IMG/VR virus record: IMGVR_UViG_3300006925_000101
Coordinates: 1-28,281 of that record
Source: a virus
Reading direction: 5' to 3' (one strand)
DNA: 28,281 nucleotides
Shown here: positions 1 through 7,840 of the stretch, piece after piece
How positions within the stretch are numbered: position 1 is the first letter of the stretch
Layout of the letters: each line of letters opens with the position of its first letter
Position numbers and translations under genes: made by a program
Notes under the pieces: generated by a model
Seen by the model: the letters and a program-made list of their open reading frames with translations, nothing else
Told to the model about the DNA's origin: nothing
Database searches by the model: none

Positions 1-1382
1 TCACCAGTAATATTAACACCGGACGTGGTTGCTTCAATTCTTAATACGTTGTTAGCATAAATATAACTATGACCACCAGAAAAAAACTGAGCAAGATCGT
101 TAGTTCCACCTGCGCTCTTTAAATGAATGTGGCTTGAGTATATGTCTAGACTTCCTGTACCGCTATCTTTTATAATAGAATCACTACCATCGTGGTATAT
201 TTGTAGGTCATCGCTATCACCAAAAGCAGCTTTAACATTATCAAGAACATAGATTTGTCTTTTTAGTAAATCTTGCAGCTTAGGTTCTGATCCGTCTATA
301 GCATGAAAGCCTGGGTTCCAAAAGTACACGTTTTCTCCAGCGTCTCCACTTTCATCATAGTATACATAAGCTCTATGTATTTGAGAAGTAGTATTATTAC
401 CCATTTTAAACTCACTTCCAGTGGCTACTCTTTCCCCTGTTTCTACATCATAAACACCAGATATAGTGTCATTACCTGTAGTTTCGTCGTTATACGGCTG
501 TATAACCCCTATCATTAAGTACCATCTCTCAGCAATAACAGGACCACCATTGTTTATTGTGTATAGAGGATGTGAAATAAAATATGGGTTTGTATTACTA
601 GAGTTGTTAGATATATTTATAGTTTGCCCAGATGCGGTACCACAACCCAAATATACAGTACCATCTCTAGTGCCAGCTGTACTGCTATCAGGCGTAAAGT
701 CTGCCATAAAGTAAACATAAGATAAATACCCTATGTTGTTGTTTGCTGGTATAGTTATGTTTTTATTCCAGCCACCATCAGCGTCGTCATCAGTATCATG
801 TAGTATACATTTCCAAAGTAAAGCTTTATTATTAAATGGATCTTGACCTCGAACTACAGCGTTTTCATCCGCGTCACCATTTCTAACGAAGTCACCACCA
901 TAAAACCCTCCTTGTGTAGAAGATAAAGGCGCGTCGTCCTCAACCCAACCTCTAGACGTAGCGTAGTTTATTGAGCTACCACCTACGTGATGAGCTGCAT
1001 ATATGTTTTTAAACGGAACTCCATTTGTACCAACGTCTACAGTGTTTGCAGATGTACCGCTTATAGCTGTTACAATACCTGCAAAGCTAGTGTTTCCACC
1101 GAAAGCCAACGTAGTGTTGCTAGAGCCTAAAGTAAGAACAACACCGCTAGCGCTATCGTCAGCTTTAATACTACCTGACTGCTCAAACAGTATGTCTACA
1201 TTGTTAGCGCCATCACCTATATACACGTCAGAGGCTCCGTCTCCCAATAGTATATCTCCTAAAGGATTAGACAAAACAAGATCATTACCGTCCATGTTTA
1301 TAAGCCCAGCATTAGTCCCTGAACTGTTTACAAACTGAATGTTGTCTAAGTTTACTATATCTTGTAAAAACTTTAATCCCAT
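1..1382 (-). CDS. Tail fibre / virion surface protein, partial (C-terminus beyond the left edge)
   Basis: This open frame starts at the ATG at 1380-1382 and runs without a stop off the left edge, giving at least 460 residues. Its ATG overlaps by one base the TAA of the upstream 924-aa gene. The first residues, MGLKFLQDI, resemble the MAIKFLQNV start of the 712-aa fibre, suggesting a shared virion anchor. The body is Gly/Asn/Ser/Thr-rich with short beta-type repeats (GDILLGDGASDVYIGDGANN, DSDDLQIYHDGSDSIIKDSG) of the kind common in marine phage fibres. A globular middle part (about residues 130-350) is rich in Trp, Tyr and Cys. I infer a trimeric fibre or receptor-binding protein. The missing C-terminus may hold the tip or a self-cleaving chaperone domain. 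Confidence 0.8.
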   Translation of the reverse strand, partial: MGLKFLQDIVNLDNIQFVNSSGTNAGLINMDGNDLVLSNPLGDILLGDGASDVYIGDGANNVDILFEQSGSIKADDSASGVVLTLGSSNTTLAFGGNTSFAGIVTAISGTSANTVDVGTNGVPFKNIYAAHHVGGSSINYATSRGWVEDDAPLSSTQGGFYGGDFVRNGDADENAVVRGQDPFNNKALLWKCILHDTDDDADGGWNKNITIPANNNIGYLSYVYFMADFTPDSSTAGTRDGTVYLGCGTASGQTINISNNSSNTNPYFISHPLYTINNGGPVIAERWYLMIGVIQPYNDETTGNDTISGVYDVETGERVATGSEFKMGNNTTSQIHRAYVYYDESGDAGENVYFWNPGFHAIDGSEPKLQDLLKRQIYVLDNVKAAFGDSDDLQIYHDGSDSIIKDSGTGSLDIYSSHIHLKSAGGTNDLAQFFSGGHSYIYANNVLRIEATTSGVNITG

Positions 1383-4156
1383 TATATTCTACCGCTTATT
1401 CGTTTCTTGTTAGTATTAAAATTAGATCTTATACTCAACTTACTAAATGTTCCTCTATGAAAGTGTTGAGACTTTAGCACGCCAGGTTTATCCATTAAGC
1501 ATTGCAGTGGCATAGCTTTAAAACCTACATCTTCTATATCACTGTTGTCTACGTAATATCCATAAGTTAATTCGTAGCCAGTTTTTTGAGGAGCTACAGT
1601 TAGCTCTTTTGTTTCCCAAGCCCCTTGACTAGAGCTAGTGTGCTCTATGTACTCTAAAAAACCATGGTGTAGTTTTCCTTGAGCTTCTGTACTATTGTTA
1701 ATTCCTAACCTATCGTTAGGGTCTGCTATAAAATCCCACCCTGTATGCAAAGTACTAACGCTTCCGTTATCAGTTACTACGCCTTCACTGTGTCTTCCAC
1801 CAAGCGCAGAGTTTCTTCTTGGCCTAGCAACTAAAACAGGAAGGCTATTGTTGTCAACAGTATCAGAAGTTCCATCATATCTTGTTGCATTTACTTTTAC
1901 AGTAGATCTTAATCTAACCGTAGTATTAGCTGGAACCCACAATCTTTCTGTTAATTGACATGGAAATGAAGAACAAAATATTTCGTTAAAAGACTCACCA
2001 GGAATATTTAAAAGATGCATAGCTCCTCCGTACTCAAAATACCCATCTTCTCTAAACCCATGCTCTATATAATATACTTTACCAACGTCGGCAGACGTAC
2101 TCCTGTATGGTCTATTATTACCGCTGCAGAACATTCTGATAGGTCCATTACCATCATAGTTTGGGGTGTGTGACAATCCATACAGTCTAGACGTAGCATC
2201 CCAATAGTTAGGAAATATTCTAGAATCGTATTTAACAGTGCTTGTTACACTATCGTTAACATGCATATACCTATACTTATCGCAGTATATTCTTCTCCAC
2301 GTAGCGTTGCTTGCGTAACCGTGGTTTATAGCGTAGGCGTTCATGTACTGAATATTCATGTGTTGAACAGTAGTCATATCGTTTTGCCTACCCACGTGAG
2401 AGTAATTAATACCATAATCTTCAGCCATACGTAAATACATATAAGAGTACTCGCAAACTTGTTCGTATGCAGCTCCCCACTCTGTAGAAGTGTAGTTGGC
2501 TACTGCTACTATATGCCCGTGGCTCTTTACGTGATACTGACTACTCCAATGCCACATTCCTCTACCAGACCCTATTATTATGTTGTTTCTAGAAACTATA
2601 CCGTATGGATGCCTAACACATATAGACGGGTAACTATCTCCGTCTCTAGTAGAGTTGGAGCATAGATTGTAAGCTGTGTAGCTGCATCCATCTATGTAAT
2701 TTTCCCCTGTTTGACTAACACCGCTAGAAGTGTGTATTGTAGATTCTGTATGGCTTGCTCCTGTTATTTTAGTGTCGTATCTTCCCAGGTAGCCACTTAT
2801 AGTAACTCCAGCTCTAAAGTTAGTACCATCACCGGTATTGTATCCTAAACCATTAAACTCTACATATTTTATTTTACACCTCTTTGTCGGCGCGTTGTTC
2901 CATCCATTACTAGTCCAATACTTTGTGTTAAAGAAAACTCTAGCTGTATCTTGATCGCCTATAGCCACGTCGTTACCACTACTGTCACAAGCCTTTATAA
3001 CTACATCTCTAGTCATTCTAGATACTAAACCACCAATAGACCCATCGTAAAGTATGTCTCTGTCTACGGTTATAGTATTGTTGCTTATGCTAGATATTGT
3101 GTAAACTAAATTATGTCTCCACGCGTTTGTCTCAGAGCCTGAAACATACGTATAACTATTATCACCACAAGCTTCTATGTATATTGTATCTCCAACAGAA
3201 AAATCAGAAACGTTATTAACGTCTACAGTTCTTAGTCCAGTAGCTCCAGAATAGTTAGCGGTCATAGCGTTAGATAATCTCCTTACGTGAGAATTATCTA
3301 AATGATATTTTTCAGTTCCTGTTTGATAAACATACTCACCAATTAAACTTGGATCATTATCTACAGAGCTGCCAAAAGTGATTACGTTTGTTCTTTTGTT
3401 TATGCCTGTAACAGTTAAAACATTTCTATTGTTGCCAAAGCCAAATATTAACTTATATCCAACTCTAAAAACAGCAGCGTCGTCTACTGTTATAGTAGAT
3501 CCGTTTACGCTTGATATTATAGGGGGCTTATTACTTTTGTTTGAAAGGGGGTGAACATATTGTCTGATGTATACTCTATTGTTACCAGTATCTACATCGT
3601 GAACCCAAAAGCATTCGTCTGGAGATAATCTAAAATCTACCTCTCTCAAATACACTGATATAAGATCGTTTGTAGTAAAGTTTGTAGCGCTATCTACGGT
3701 TAAGTATGTAGCCTCGTAATCATGAGCTCCATCTAACTCCGTTTTTAATGTTGGCTCACCGCCTTGAATATCTACACCACACCATTTTCTAGCGTCAGTT
3801 TGTATACCATGCTGATCAGAGTTTGATCCTGATATTTTTATTTCAGTACCTCCAACCATACTAAGCAAAGAACCAGATGTAGATGTACCTTCTACAAACT
3901 CTCCAGCGGTATTATTACTGTTACTAGTATTCTTAACAGTCATACGACCATGCAGGTGCATCTTACCACCACTAGCAAAATGTAAGTTGCCATCAATAGT
4001 AACATCACCAGTTCTAGTTGACTGTATGTTTGTATTGAGAGTTACCTTGTGTCCATGCGCAATAACAACAAGATCATCAGCAGCCGGAACAGATCCGCCT
4101 ACCCATGTGCTAGTTGTTGCCCAGTTTCCACTTTGATTACTCGTTATTGTTGCCAT
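1382..4156 (-). CDS. G8-domain / beta-helix tailspike-like protein (924 aa)
   Basis: The N-terminus (about residues 10-60, SGNWATTSTWVGGSVPAADD then IAHGHKVTL) has the W...TWVGG..P...D..VI..GH.VT pattern of the G8 domain, a glycine-rich beta module found in front of parallel beta-helices in secreted and surface polysaccharide-binding proteins such as CEMIP/TMEM2. Residues 60-130 continue as short beta rungs. Residues 420-640 are rich in Asn, His, Tyr and Gly with beta-helix-like periodicity. Residues 730-924 look like a separate globular C-terminal domain. By analogy with phage tailspikes it may bind or cleave host surface glycans; no catalytic residues can be assigned by eye. It sits between two fibre genes, and its start overlaps the preceding 65-aa gene by 20 bases. 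Confidence 0.7.
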   Translation of the reverse strand: MATITSNQSGNWATTSTWVGGSVPAADDLVVIAHGHKVTLNTNIQSTRTGDVTIDGNLHFASGGKMHLHGRMTVKNTSNSNNTAGEFVEGTSTSGSLLSMVGGTEIKISGSNSDQHGIQTDARKWCGVDIQGGEPTLKTELDGAHDYEATYLTVDSATNFTTNDLISVYLREVDFRLSPDECFWVHDVDTGNNRVYIRQYVHPLSNKSNKPPIISSVNGSTITVDDAAVFRVGYKLIFGFGNNRNVLTVTGINKRTNVITFGSSVDNDPSLIGEYVYQTGTEKYHLDNSHVRRLSNAMTANYSGATGLRTVDVNNVSDFSVGDTIYIEACGDNSYTYVSGSETNAWRHNLVYTISSISNNTITVDRDILYDGSIGGLVSRMTRDVVIKACDSSGNDVAIGDQDTARVFFNTKYWTSNGWNNAPTKRCKIKYVEFNGLGYNTGDGTNFRAGVTISGYLGRYDTKITGASHTESTIHTSSGVSQTGENYIDGCSYTAYNLCSNSTRDGDSYPSICVRHPYGIVSRNNIIIGSGRGMWHWSSQYHVKSHGHIVAVANYTSTEWGAAYEQVCEYSYMYLRMAEDYGINYSHVGRQNDMTTVQHMNIQYMNAYAINHGYASNATWRRIYCDKYRYMHVNDSVTSTVKYDSRIFPNYWDATSRLYGLSHTPNYDGNGPIRMFCSGNNRPYRSTSADVGKVYYIEHGFREDGYFEYGGAMHLLNIPGESFNEIFCSSFPCQLTERLWVPANTTVRLRSTVKVNATRYDGTSDTVDNNSLPVLVARPRRNSALGGRHSEGVVTDNGSVSTLHTGWDFIADPNDRLGINNSTEAQGKLHHGFLEYIEHTSSSQGAWETKELTVAPQKTGYELTYGYYVDNSDIEDVGFKAMPLQCLMDKPGVLKSQHFHRGTFSKLSIRSNFNTNKKRISGRI

Positions 4157-4334
4157 CTATATTATCGTCTTCAAATTGGTTGTTCCACTCGTCTAGCTCT
4201 ACAGCTATTTCAAAAGATAGACTATCTTCGTCATCAACAACTGTGGTATCATTGATAACTACATTAACAAGATCCTCGTCCTTAGTTAGAACGAGGTCTC
4301 CTGTTTCTTTGTTATATTCTATCTTTATTATCAT
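4137..4334 (-). CDS. Small acidic protein of unknown function (65 aa)
   Basis: This short frame starts four bases after the stop of the 712-aa fibre and ends inside the start of the 924-aa tailspike candidate (20-base overlap), so it is wedged into a translationally coupled series. The product (MIIKIEYNKETGDLVLTKDED...) is strongly acidic, with 19 Asp or Glu in 65 residues, a beta-like N-terminal half and an Asn/Asp-rich end. There is no signal peptide or membrane segment. I do not recognise a family. A small accessory or assembly factor for the neighbouring fibre or spike is possible but unsupported beyond position. Confidence 0.65.
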   Translation of the reverse strand: MIIKIEYNKETGDLVLTKDEDLVNVVINDTTVVDDEDSLSFEIAVELDEWNNQFEDDNIDGNNNE

Positions 4335-4338
4335 ATAA

Positions 4339-6477
4339 TTACATTACTCTTTGTATAACTACTCTGTATTGATCTGTTGTTGGAGGGTTTCTAAATTTAA
4401 AAGTAACATTGTTAGCATCTGTTCTTTCGTGAGCTACAAACAAAGTGTCATACGGAGATGAGTTATCATATACTTGACATACTACATCTCTACTTCCTAA
4501 GTTATGAGTTACAGCTATACTAGCAGCAGAGCCATCACCTATGTCATCAGCATATCCAGTATCTATATTTGCTGATCCATCAAAACTAATACCATTTATT
4601 TCTCTAGCAGTAGTAAGTGTAGCCGCAGACCCTGTAGTATTTTGATTTAGAGTTGGGAATGTACAATTAGCTAAATTACCAGATGCAGGTGTTCCTAAAA
4701 CTGGTGCTGTTAATGTAGGTGAAGTTAAAGTTTTGTTAGTTAACGTTTGTGTAGCAGTTAACTGAACAATGTTACTATTTGTAATACTAGCAATTTTAGT
4801 AGCTGTGTCAGCGTTACCTGTAACATCGCCTGTTAAGTTACCAACAAAAGTAGAAGCTGCAATACTAGTTAAAGAAGATCCTAGTTTTGCTTCTAATCTA
4901 GTGTTACCAGCGCTCCACATCCAAGTAACATCATTACCAGTTCCGCCTTCAAGAGTTATACCAGCACCGTCAATTACAGCTGAAGTGGTGTTACCACTAG
5001 ATAATATTATATTGTTATCTTCAACTGTTAAATTTTCAGTGTCAAGAGTAGTTGTAGTACCATTAACTTGCAAGTTACCAGTAATAACAATTGTATCGCC
5101 TGAGTCAGTACCTATGACAATGTTTTCATTTGCAGCACCACTTGTAGATTCTAAGTTAGCAAGAGCGTCTAATAAATTAGCATTACTAACATCGTCAAAA
5201 GTTTTACCATCAACATAGGCTTTGTTAGCAGCGTCTGTACTAGCAGAAACAGTGTCAATACCTTGTATTCTACCAGTTCCATTTAATGTTATACCCCCAC
5301 CATTAACAGTAAGATTACCGTTTACTCTAACGTTGTCACCAAGAAAACACGTATCTCCTGCAGCTGACTGTAATGTTGGTTCATCCCCTGAAAAAGTTAA
5401 ATGTGGATATGTTTGACCAGTAGTATATATTCCATCTCCATCTTGTAAGTATATGTTACCATTTGCAGTTAAAGCTGCACTAAATGTTTTTGCTCCAGAG
5501 AATGTTTGTGTTCCAGATAGGTGAGCTGTATCAGCATCTAAGTATGCAGATGCTATTGCTGTACCGTTCCAAACACCTGTTGTAATTGTACCTACAGAAG
5601 TTAATGAAGAGGCAGTTATACTAGAGTTTAATGTAGTCCCAGTCAATGTACCTGCTGCAGCCGTAACTGTTATAGCGGCAGTACCATCAAAGTCAACACC
5701 GTTAATAGCTCTAGCCGTAGCTAAAGCAGTAGCTGTATCAGCATTACCCTGAAGATCACCCTGCACATCGCCCTGCAAATCACCAGTTACGTTACCAGTT
5801 ATAGAGCCTACGTTTATATTGTTTGTAGCAGGATTGTAGGTTAAACCTGTATCAGTTTCTATTCCTTGCGTACCTGTAGCACCGTCAACAAATGTTAAGT
5901 ATACAGTTTCGTTAATAGAGTTGTTTGCTGTAGCGTTTATAGTTGTAGCTACTGTTGCAGTGTCAGCATTACCTTCTAAATCACCGTCAAACTTAGTAGC
6001 TTCAATTTCACCTGAAGCTTTAAATATAACACCATCAGTAGCACCAACTCTAAATATAATTTGGTTGTCTGTACCAAACTTAATTTGGTTGTCAGCGTCT
6101 CTACCTAAAACTAAACCAGTGTTTAATATTGATGTTATACCTGTCTGAGTAGCTGAGACAGCTACATCGTTTGTGTTAACAGTTATACCTGTACCCTGAC
6201 CAACAGTTAAAGTAACATCACCTGAGTCAGCCCCACCAGTTAAACCATTACCGTCTTGAACACTTGTTATATCACCTATAGCAGAACTTAATGTTATCCA
6301 ATTAGATCCATTATAAAATTTAAGAACATTACTAGTACTGTTAAAAATTAGTCGTCCTTTATCTGCTACACCGTAACCTTCAGTAGCTGGATCTGGATCA
6401 CTAGTAACATGATACACTACAAAGTTTTGTAATTCCCCGCCTTCAAGGCTTACGTTTTGTAAAAATTTAATTGCCAT
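4339..6477 (-). CDS. Tail fibre protein with repeated GNADTAT modules (712 aa)
   Basis: The N-terminus (MAIKFLQNVSLEGGELQNFV, then GRLIFNSTSNVLKFYNGSNW at about 41-60) is of the kind that anchors marine phage fibres to the virion. The shaft is Gly/Thr/Asn/Ala-rich beta repeat. GNADTAT occurs three times (about 169-175, 244-250, 554-560), with related G-x-x-x-G tandems (GDLQGDVQGDLQG, about 232-244) and LTNKTLTSPTLTAP near 579-592. The C-terminus (about 653-712) has a tip-like module, AVTHNLGSRDVVCQVYD... ending YRVVIQRVM, seen in many phage fibres. I infer a trimeric host-contact fibre. The start is preceded by an A-rich leader without Shine-Dalgarno. Confidence 0.85.
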   Translation of the reverse strand: MAIKFLQNVSLEGGELQNFVVYHVTSDPDPATEGYGVADKGRLIFNSTSNVLKFYNGSNWITLSSAIGDITSVQDGNGLTGGADSGDVTLTVGQGTGITVNTNDVAVSATQTGITSILNTGLVLGRDADNQIKFGTDNQIIFRVGATDGVIFKASGEIEATKFDGDLEGNADTATVATTINATANNSINETVYLTFVDGATGTQGIETDTGLTYNPATNNINVGSITGNVTGDLQGDVQGDLQGNADTATALATARAINGVDFDGTAAITVTAAAGTLTGTTLNSSITASSLTSVGTITTGVWNGTAIASAYLDADTAHLSGTQTFSGAKTFSAALTANGNIYLQDGDGIYTTGQTYPHLTFSGDEPTLQSAAGDTCFLGDNVRVNGNLTVNGGGITLNGTGRIQGIDTVSASTDAANKAYVDGKTFDDVSNANLLDALANLESTSGAANENIVIGTDSGDTIVITGNLQVNGTTTTLDTENLTVEDNNIILSSGNTTSAVIDGAGITLEGGTGNDVTWMWSAGNTRLEAKLGSSLTSIAASTFVGNLTGDVTGNADTATKIASITNSNIVQLTATQTLTNKTLTSPTLTAPVLGTPASGNLANCTFPTLNQNTTGSAATLTTAREINGISFDGSANIDTGYADDIGDGSAASIAVTHNLGSRDVVCQVYDNSSPYDTLFVAHERTDANNVTFKFRNPPTTDQYRVVIQRVM

Positions 6478-6489
6478 TTTATTTTATTT

Positions 6490-6831
6490 TTAATTCATAT
6501 ATGCTTTACCCGTAAAAGACCCTCTAAAATCTAAGGTTAACTGATTTAGAGAGTTGTGGGTTACTTGTCCTATAACCCAACATCCTCCAGAATCAATAAC
6601 CTGGACAGCTGGGTATTTATTTAAGTTATGAGTAATTACCCATTGTGCTGAAGCTATGTCTTGATCATGTGTATATGTTTTATCGTGCGCATCAGTGTTA
6701 AAACTAACTTTACCGTTATCATCAATGACGACAACTTTGGTATCTGTTGATGCTGTTGCACTCTCTAAAAACACATCGTTTCTAAAACGAGATTTCAGGT
6801 CTTGGATATTTTCTCCTTTGTACTTAGGCAT
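6490..6831 (-). CDS. Small fibre-tip-like virion protein (113 aa)
   Basis: The N-terminal ~35 residues are charged (MPKYKGENIQDLKSRFRND). The second half has the pattern WVITHNLNKYPAVQVIDSGG, then VIGQV and a final FTGKAYMN, a beta-sandwich-like module often found at the C-termini of phage tail fibres. The neighbouring 712-aa fibre ends in a related THNL...V..VYD module. This looks like a fibre tip encoded as a separate small gene, or a short receptor-binding or capping subunit. It overlaps the upstream DUF5675 gene by 8 bases and is followed after 12 bases by the 712-aa fibre. Confidence 0.7.
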   Translation of the reverse strand: MPKYKGENIQDLKSRFRNDVFLESATASTDTKVVVIDDNGKVSFNTDAHDKTYTHDQDIASAQWVITHNLNKYPAVQVIDSGGCWVIGQVTHNSLNQLTLDFRGSFTGKAYMN

Positions 6832-7291
6832 AGTCTATATATGTTATGGTTACTTCTTCTCCTTGATCTATCGCCTTTGCAATAGCTGGATAAATCCTCT
6901 TATACGCGTTAACGCTCTTACCAACGAACCCATCACGGAGAATAAGATTGTTTTCCTGACTGTCTCCAACGATAAGACACCCAGCAGTATGCTCGTCAGT
7001 GTTTCCAGTATGAATAAGAATATACTCAAAACCAGGAACATCAGTGACATGCAGCATACCACGGTGTATACCAGGATATTTTTTATCGTATCTAGCATGA
7101 AAGCCTCCTTCTCTTCTTAATTCTATTTTATACGTTCCTGCAGGTATTCTGGTTTCACCCTTTACTTTAAGAACTCTTTGCTCATCTTCTAAGGTATAAC
7201 ATAAAAAATGTTTGCCTAACTCGTTTACATCAAATAAAAGACCGTGCGTACAATCTACTTGAGAACTTGTTCTTAATACTTCTAATTTCAT
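6824..7291 (-). CDS. DUF5675-family protein, candidate lysis enzyme (155 aa)
   Basis: The sequence matches the pattern of the DUF5675 family, present in phages and bacteria: an N-terminal LEVLRTSS..., the stretch CYTLEDEQR (31-39), then ETRIPAGTYKIELRREGGFH (46-65), PGIHRGMLH (73-81) and YILIHTGNT..HTAGCLIVGD (90-110). The block with His94, Gly96, Asn97, Thr102, Gly104 and Cys105 resembles the HG.....GC active-site signature of YkuD-type L,D-transpeptidases, a resemblance I see but cannot test. The gene follows two small membrane/coiled-coil proteins and overlaps the second by 4 bases. That context suggests a role in cell-wall processing or lysis, and no classical endolysin is visible in the window. 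There is no signal peptide. Confidence 0.75.
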   Translation of the reverse strand: MKLEVLRTSSQVDCTHGLLFDVNELGKHFLCYTLEDEQRVLKVKGETRIPAGTYKIELRREGGFHARYDKKYPGIHRGMLHVTDVPGFEYILIHTGNTDEHTAGCLIVGDSQENNLILRDGFVGKSVNAYKRIYPAIAKAIDQGEEVTITYIDYA

Positions 7292-7503
7292 CTGCAGGAT
7301 TTTAGTTTAGCTATTTCTTTTTCAAGCTCAACTATGCGATCTTCGCTTTCGTTGATAACTTTTATTTTTTTCTCAAGCCTTTGCTCTAAAACTTTTATAT
7401 CTTCATCTAGCTGACCTATCTGACTGTACGCTATACCCATAGTAAAGATAATACCAATAATCCATATAATATTACCGATTGATATAGTAAAGTCTTTTTG
7501 CAT
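7288..7503 (-). CDS. Small membrane protein: N-terminal TM plus coiled coil (71 aa), lysis candidate
   Basis: A hydrophobic segment at about residues 8-28 (ISIGNIIWIIGIIFTMGIAYS) is followed by a charged heptad-type coiled coil at about 29-68 and ends LKSCR. This architecture (membrane anchor, long coil outward) is seen in inner-membrane spanin-like and holin-accessory proteins. It overlaps the downstream DUF5675 gene by 4 bases, and its start abuts the stop of the 79-aa coil-plus-TM gene. The topology is the reverse of that neighbour, so the two could act as partners. Function is inferred from architecture and position only. Confidence 0.65.
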   Translation of the reverse strand: MQKDFTISIGNIIWIIGIIFTMGIAYSQIGQLDEDIKVLEQRLEKKIKVINESEDRIVELEKEIAKLKSCR

Positions 7504-7742
7504 TATGAGCCAAAAAACATTTTAGCTAATGCAGCAGCAACTATACCGTAAAGAACCCATATAGCTTTAACAAGAATTTTTCTAGCTGACGTATTTTTAT
7601 TAACTCGTGCTGTTACCCCGTTGTCTGGGTCTAATAATTGTTTAACAAGACTATCTAGCTTCTCGTCCATCTTGTCGAGTTTCTTATCCATCTGATCCAT
7701 TCTCTGTTGCATTAATGCTATTTCTTTGTCAACCGTTGCCAT
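7503..7742 (-). CDS. Small coiled-coil protein with C-terminal TM (79 aa), holin / XhlA-like candidate
   Basis: Residues 1-45 form a heptad-rich coil with repeated QMDKKLDKMDEKLD-type units. Residues about 54-76 (RKILVKAIWVLYGIVAAALA) make a single C-terminal transmembrane segment, ending KMFFGS. The N-terminal amphipathic coil plus C-terminal membrane anchor is the layout of XhlA-type haemolysin/holin accessory proteins. It lies directly upstream of a second membrane/coil protein and a DUF5675 gene, so I read it as part of a lysis cassette. A virion-associated membrane protein is the main alternative. Confidence 0.65.
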   Translation of the reverse strand: MATVDKEIALMQQRMDQMDKKLDKMDEKLDSLVKQLLDPDNGVTARVNKNTSARKILVKAIWVLYGIVAAALAKMFFGS

Positions 7743-7767
7743 TATTTTATTATTATATAAATAGTTT

Positions 7768-7839
7768 TCATTTAACTAAAACTATTATAAATATTAATAG
7801 GAGATAAACTCCAAGTACTTTCCAAACAGGGTCTTTCAT
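7768..7839 (-). CDS. 23-aa single-pass membrane micropeptide, lysis cassette candidate
   Basis: Directly after the TAA of the 121-aa gene (one base between) an ATG at 7837-7839 opens a 23-codon frame ending at TGA (7768-7770). Translation is MKDPVWKVLGVYLLLIFIIV followed by LVK: a short positively charged end, then about 14 hydrophobic residues, then a terminal Lys. The stop-start junction TAAAATG fits translational coupling as seen elsewhere in this window. It fills most of the otherwise empty 98-base gap before the 79-aa holin-like gene. A tiny membrane peptide in a lysis cassette is plausible; chance cannot be excluded at this length. Confidence 0.45.
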   Translation of the reverse strand: MKDPVWKVLGVYLLLIFIIVLVK

Positions 7840-7840
7840 T

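Noticed and set aside
4769-5218. 149-aa plus-strand open frame
   Set aside because: Antisense shadow of the 712-aa fibre; repetitive Thr/Asn/Gly codons leave the opposite frame open.
4798-5973. Possible CRISPR-like repeated units
   Set aside because: The repeats are in-frame protein repeats (GNADTAT) of a fibre with irregular spacing and no spacer structure.
6868-7098. 76-aa hydrophobic minus-strand frame inside the DUF5675 gene
   Set aside because: It resembles a nested membrane (holin-like) protein, which is tempting in a lysis cassette, but it has no coupling or leader signal and is fully nested; conservation in relatives would be needed.
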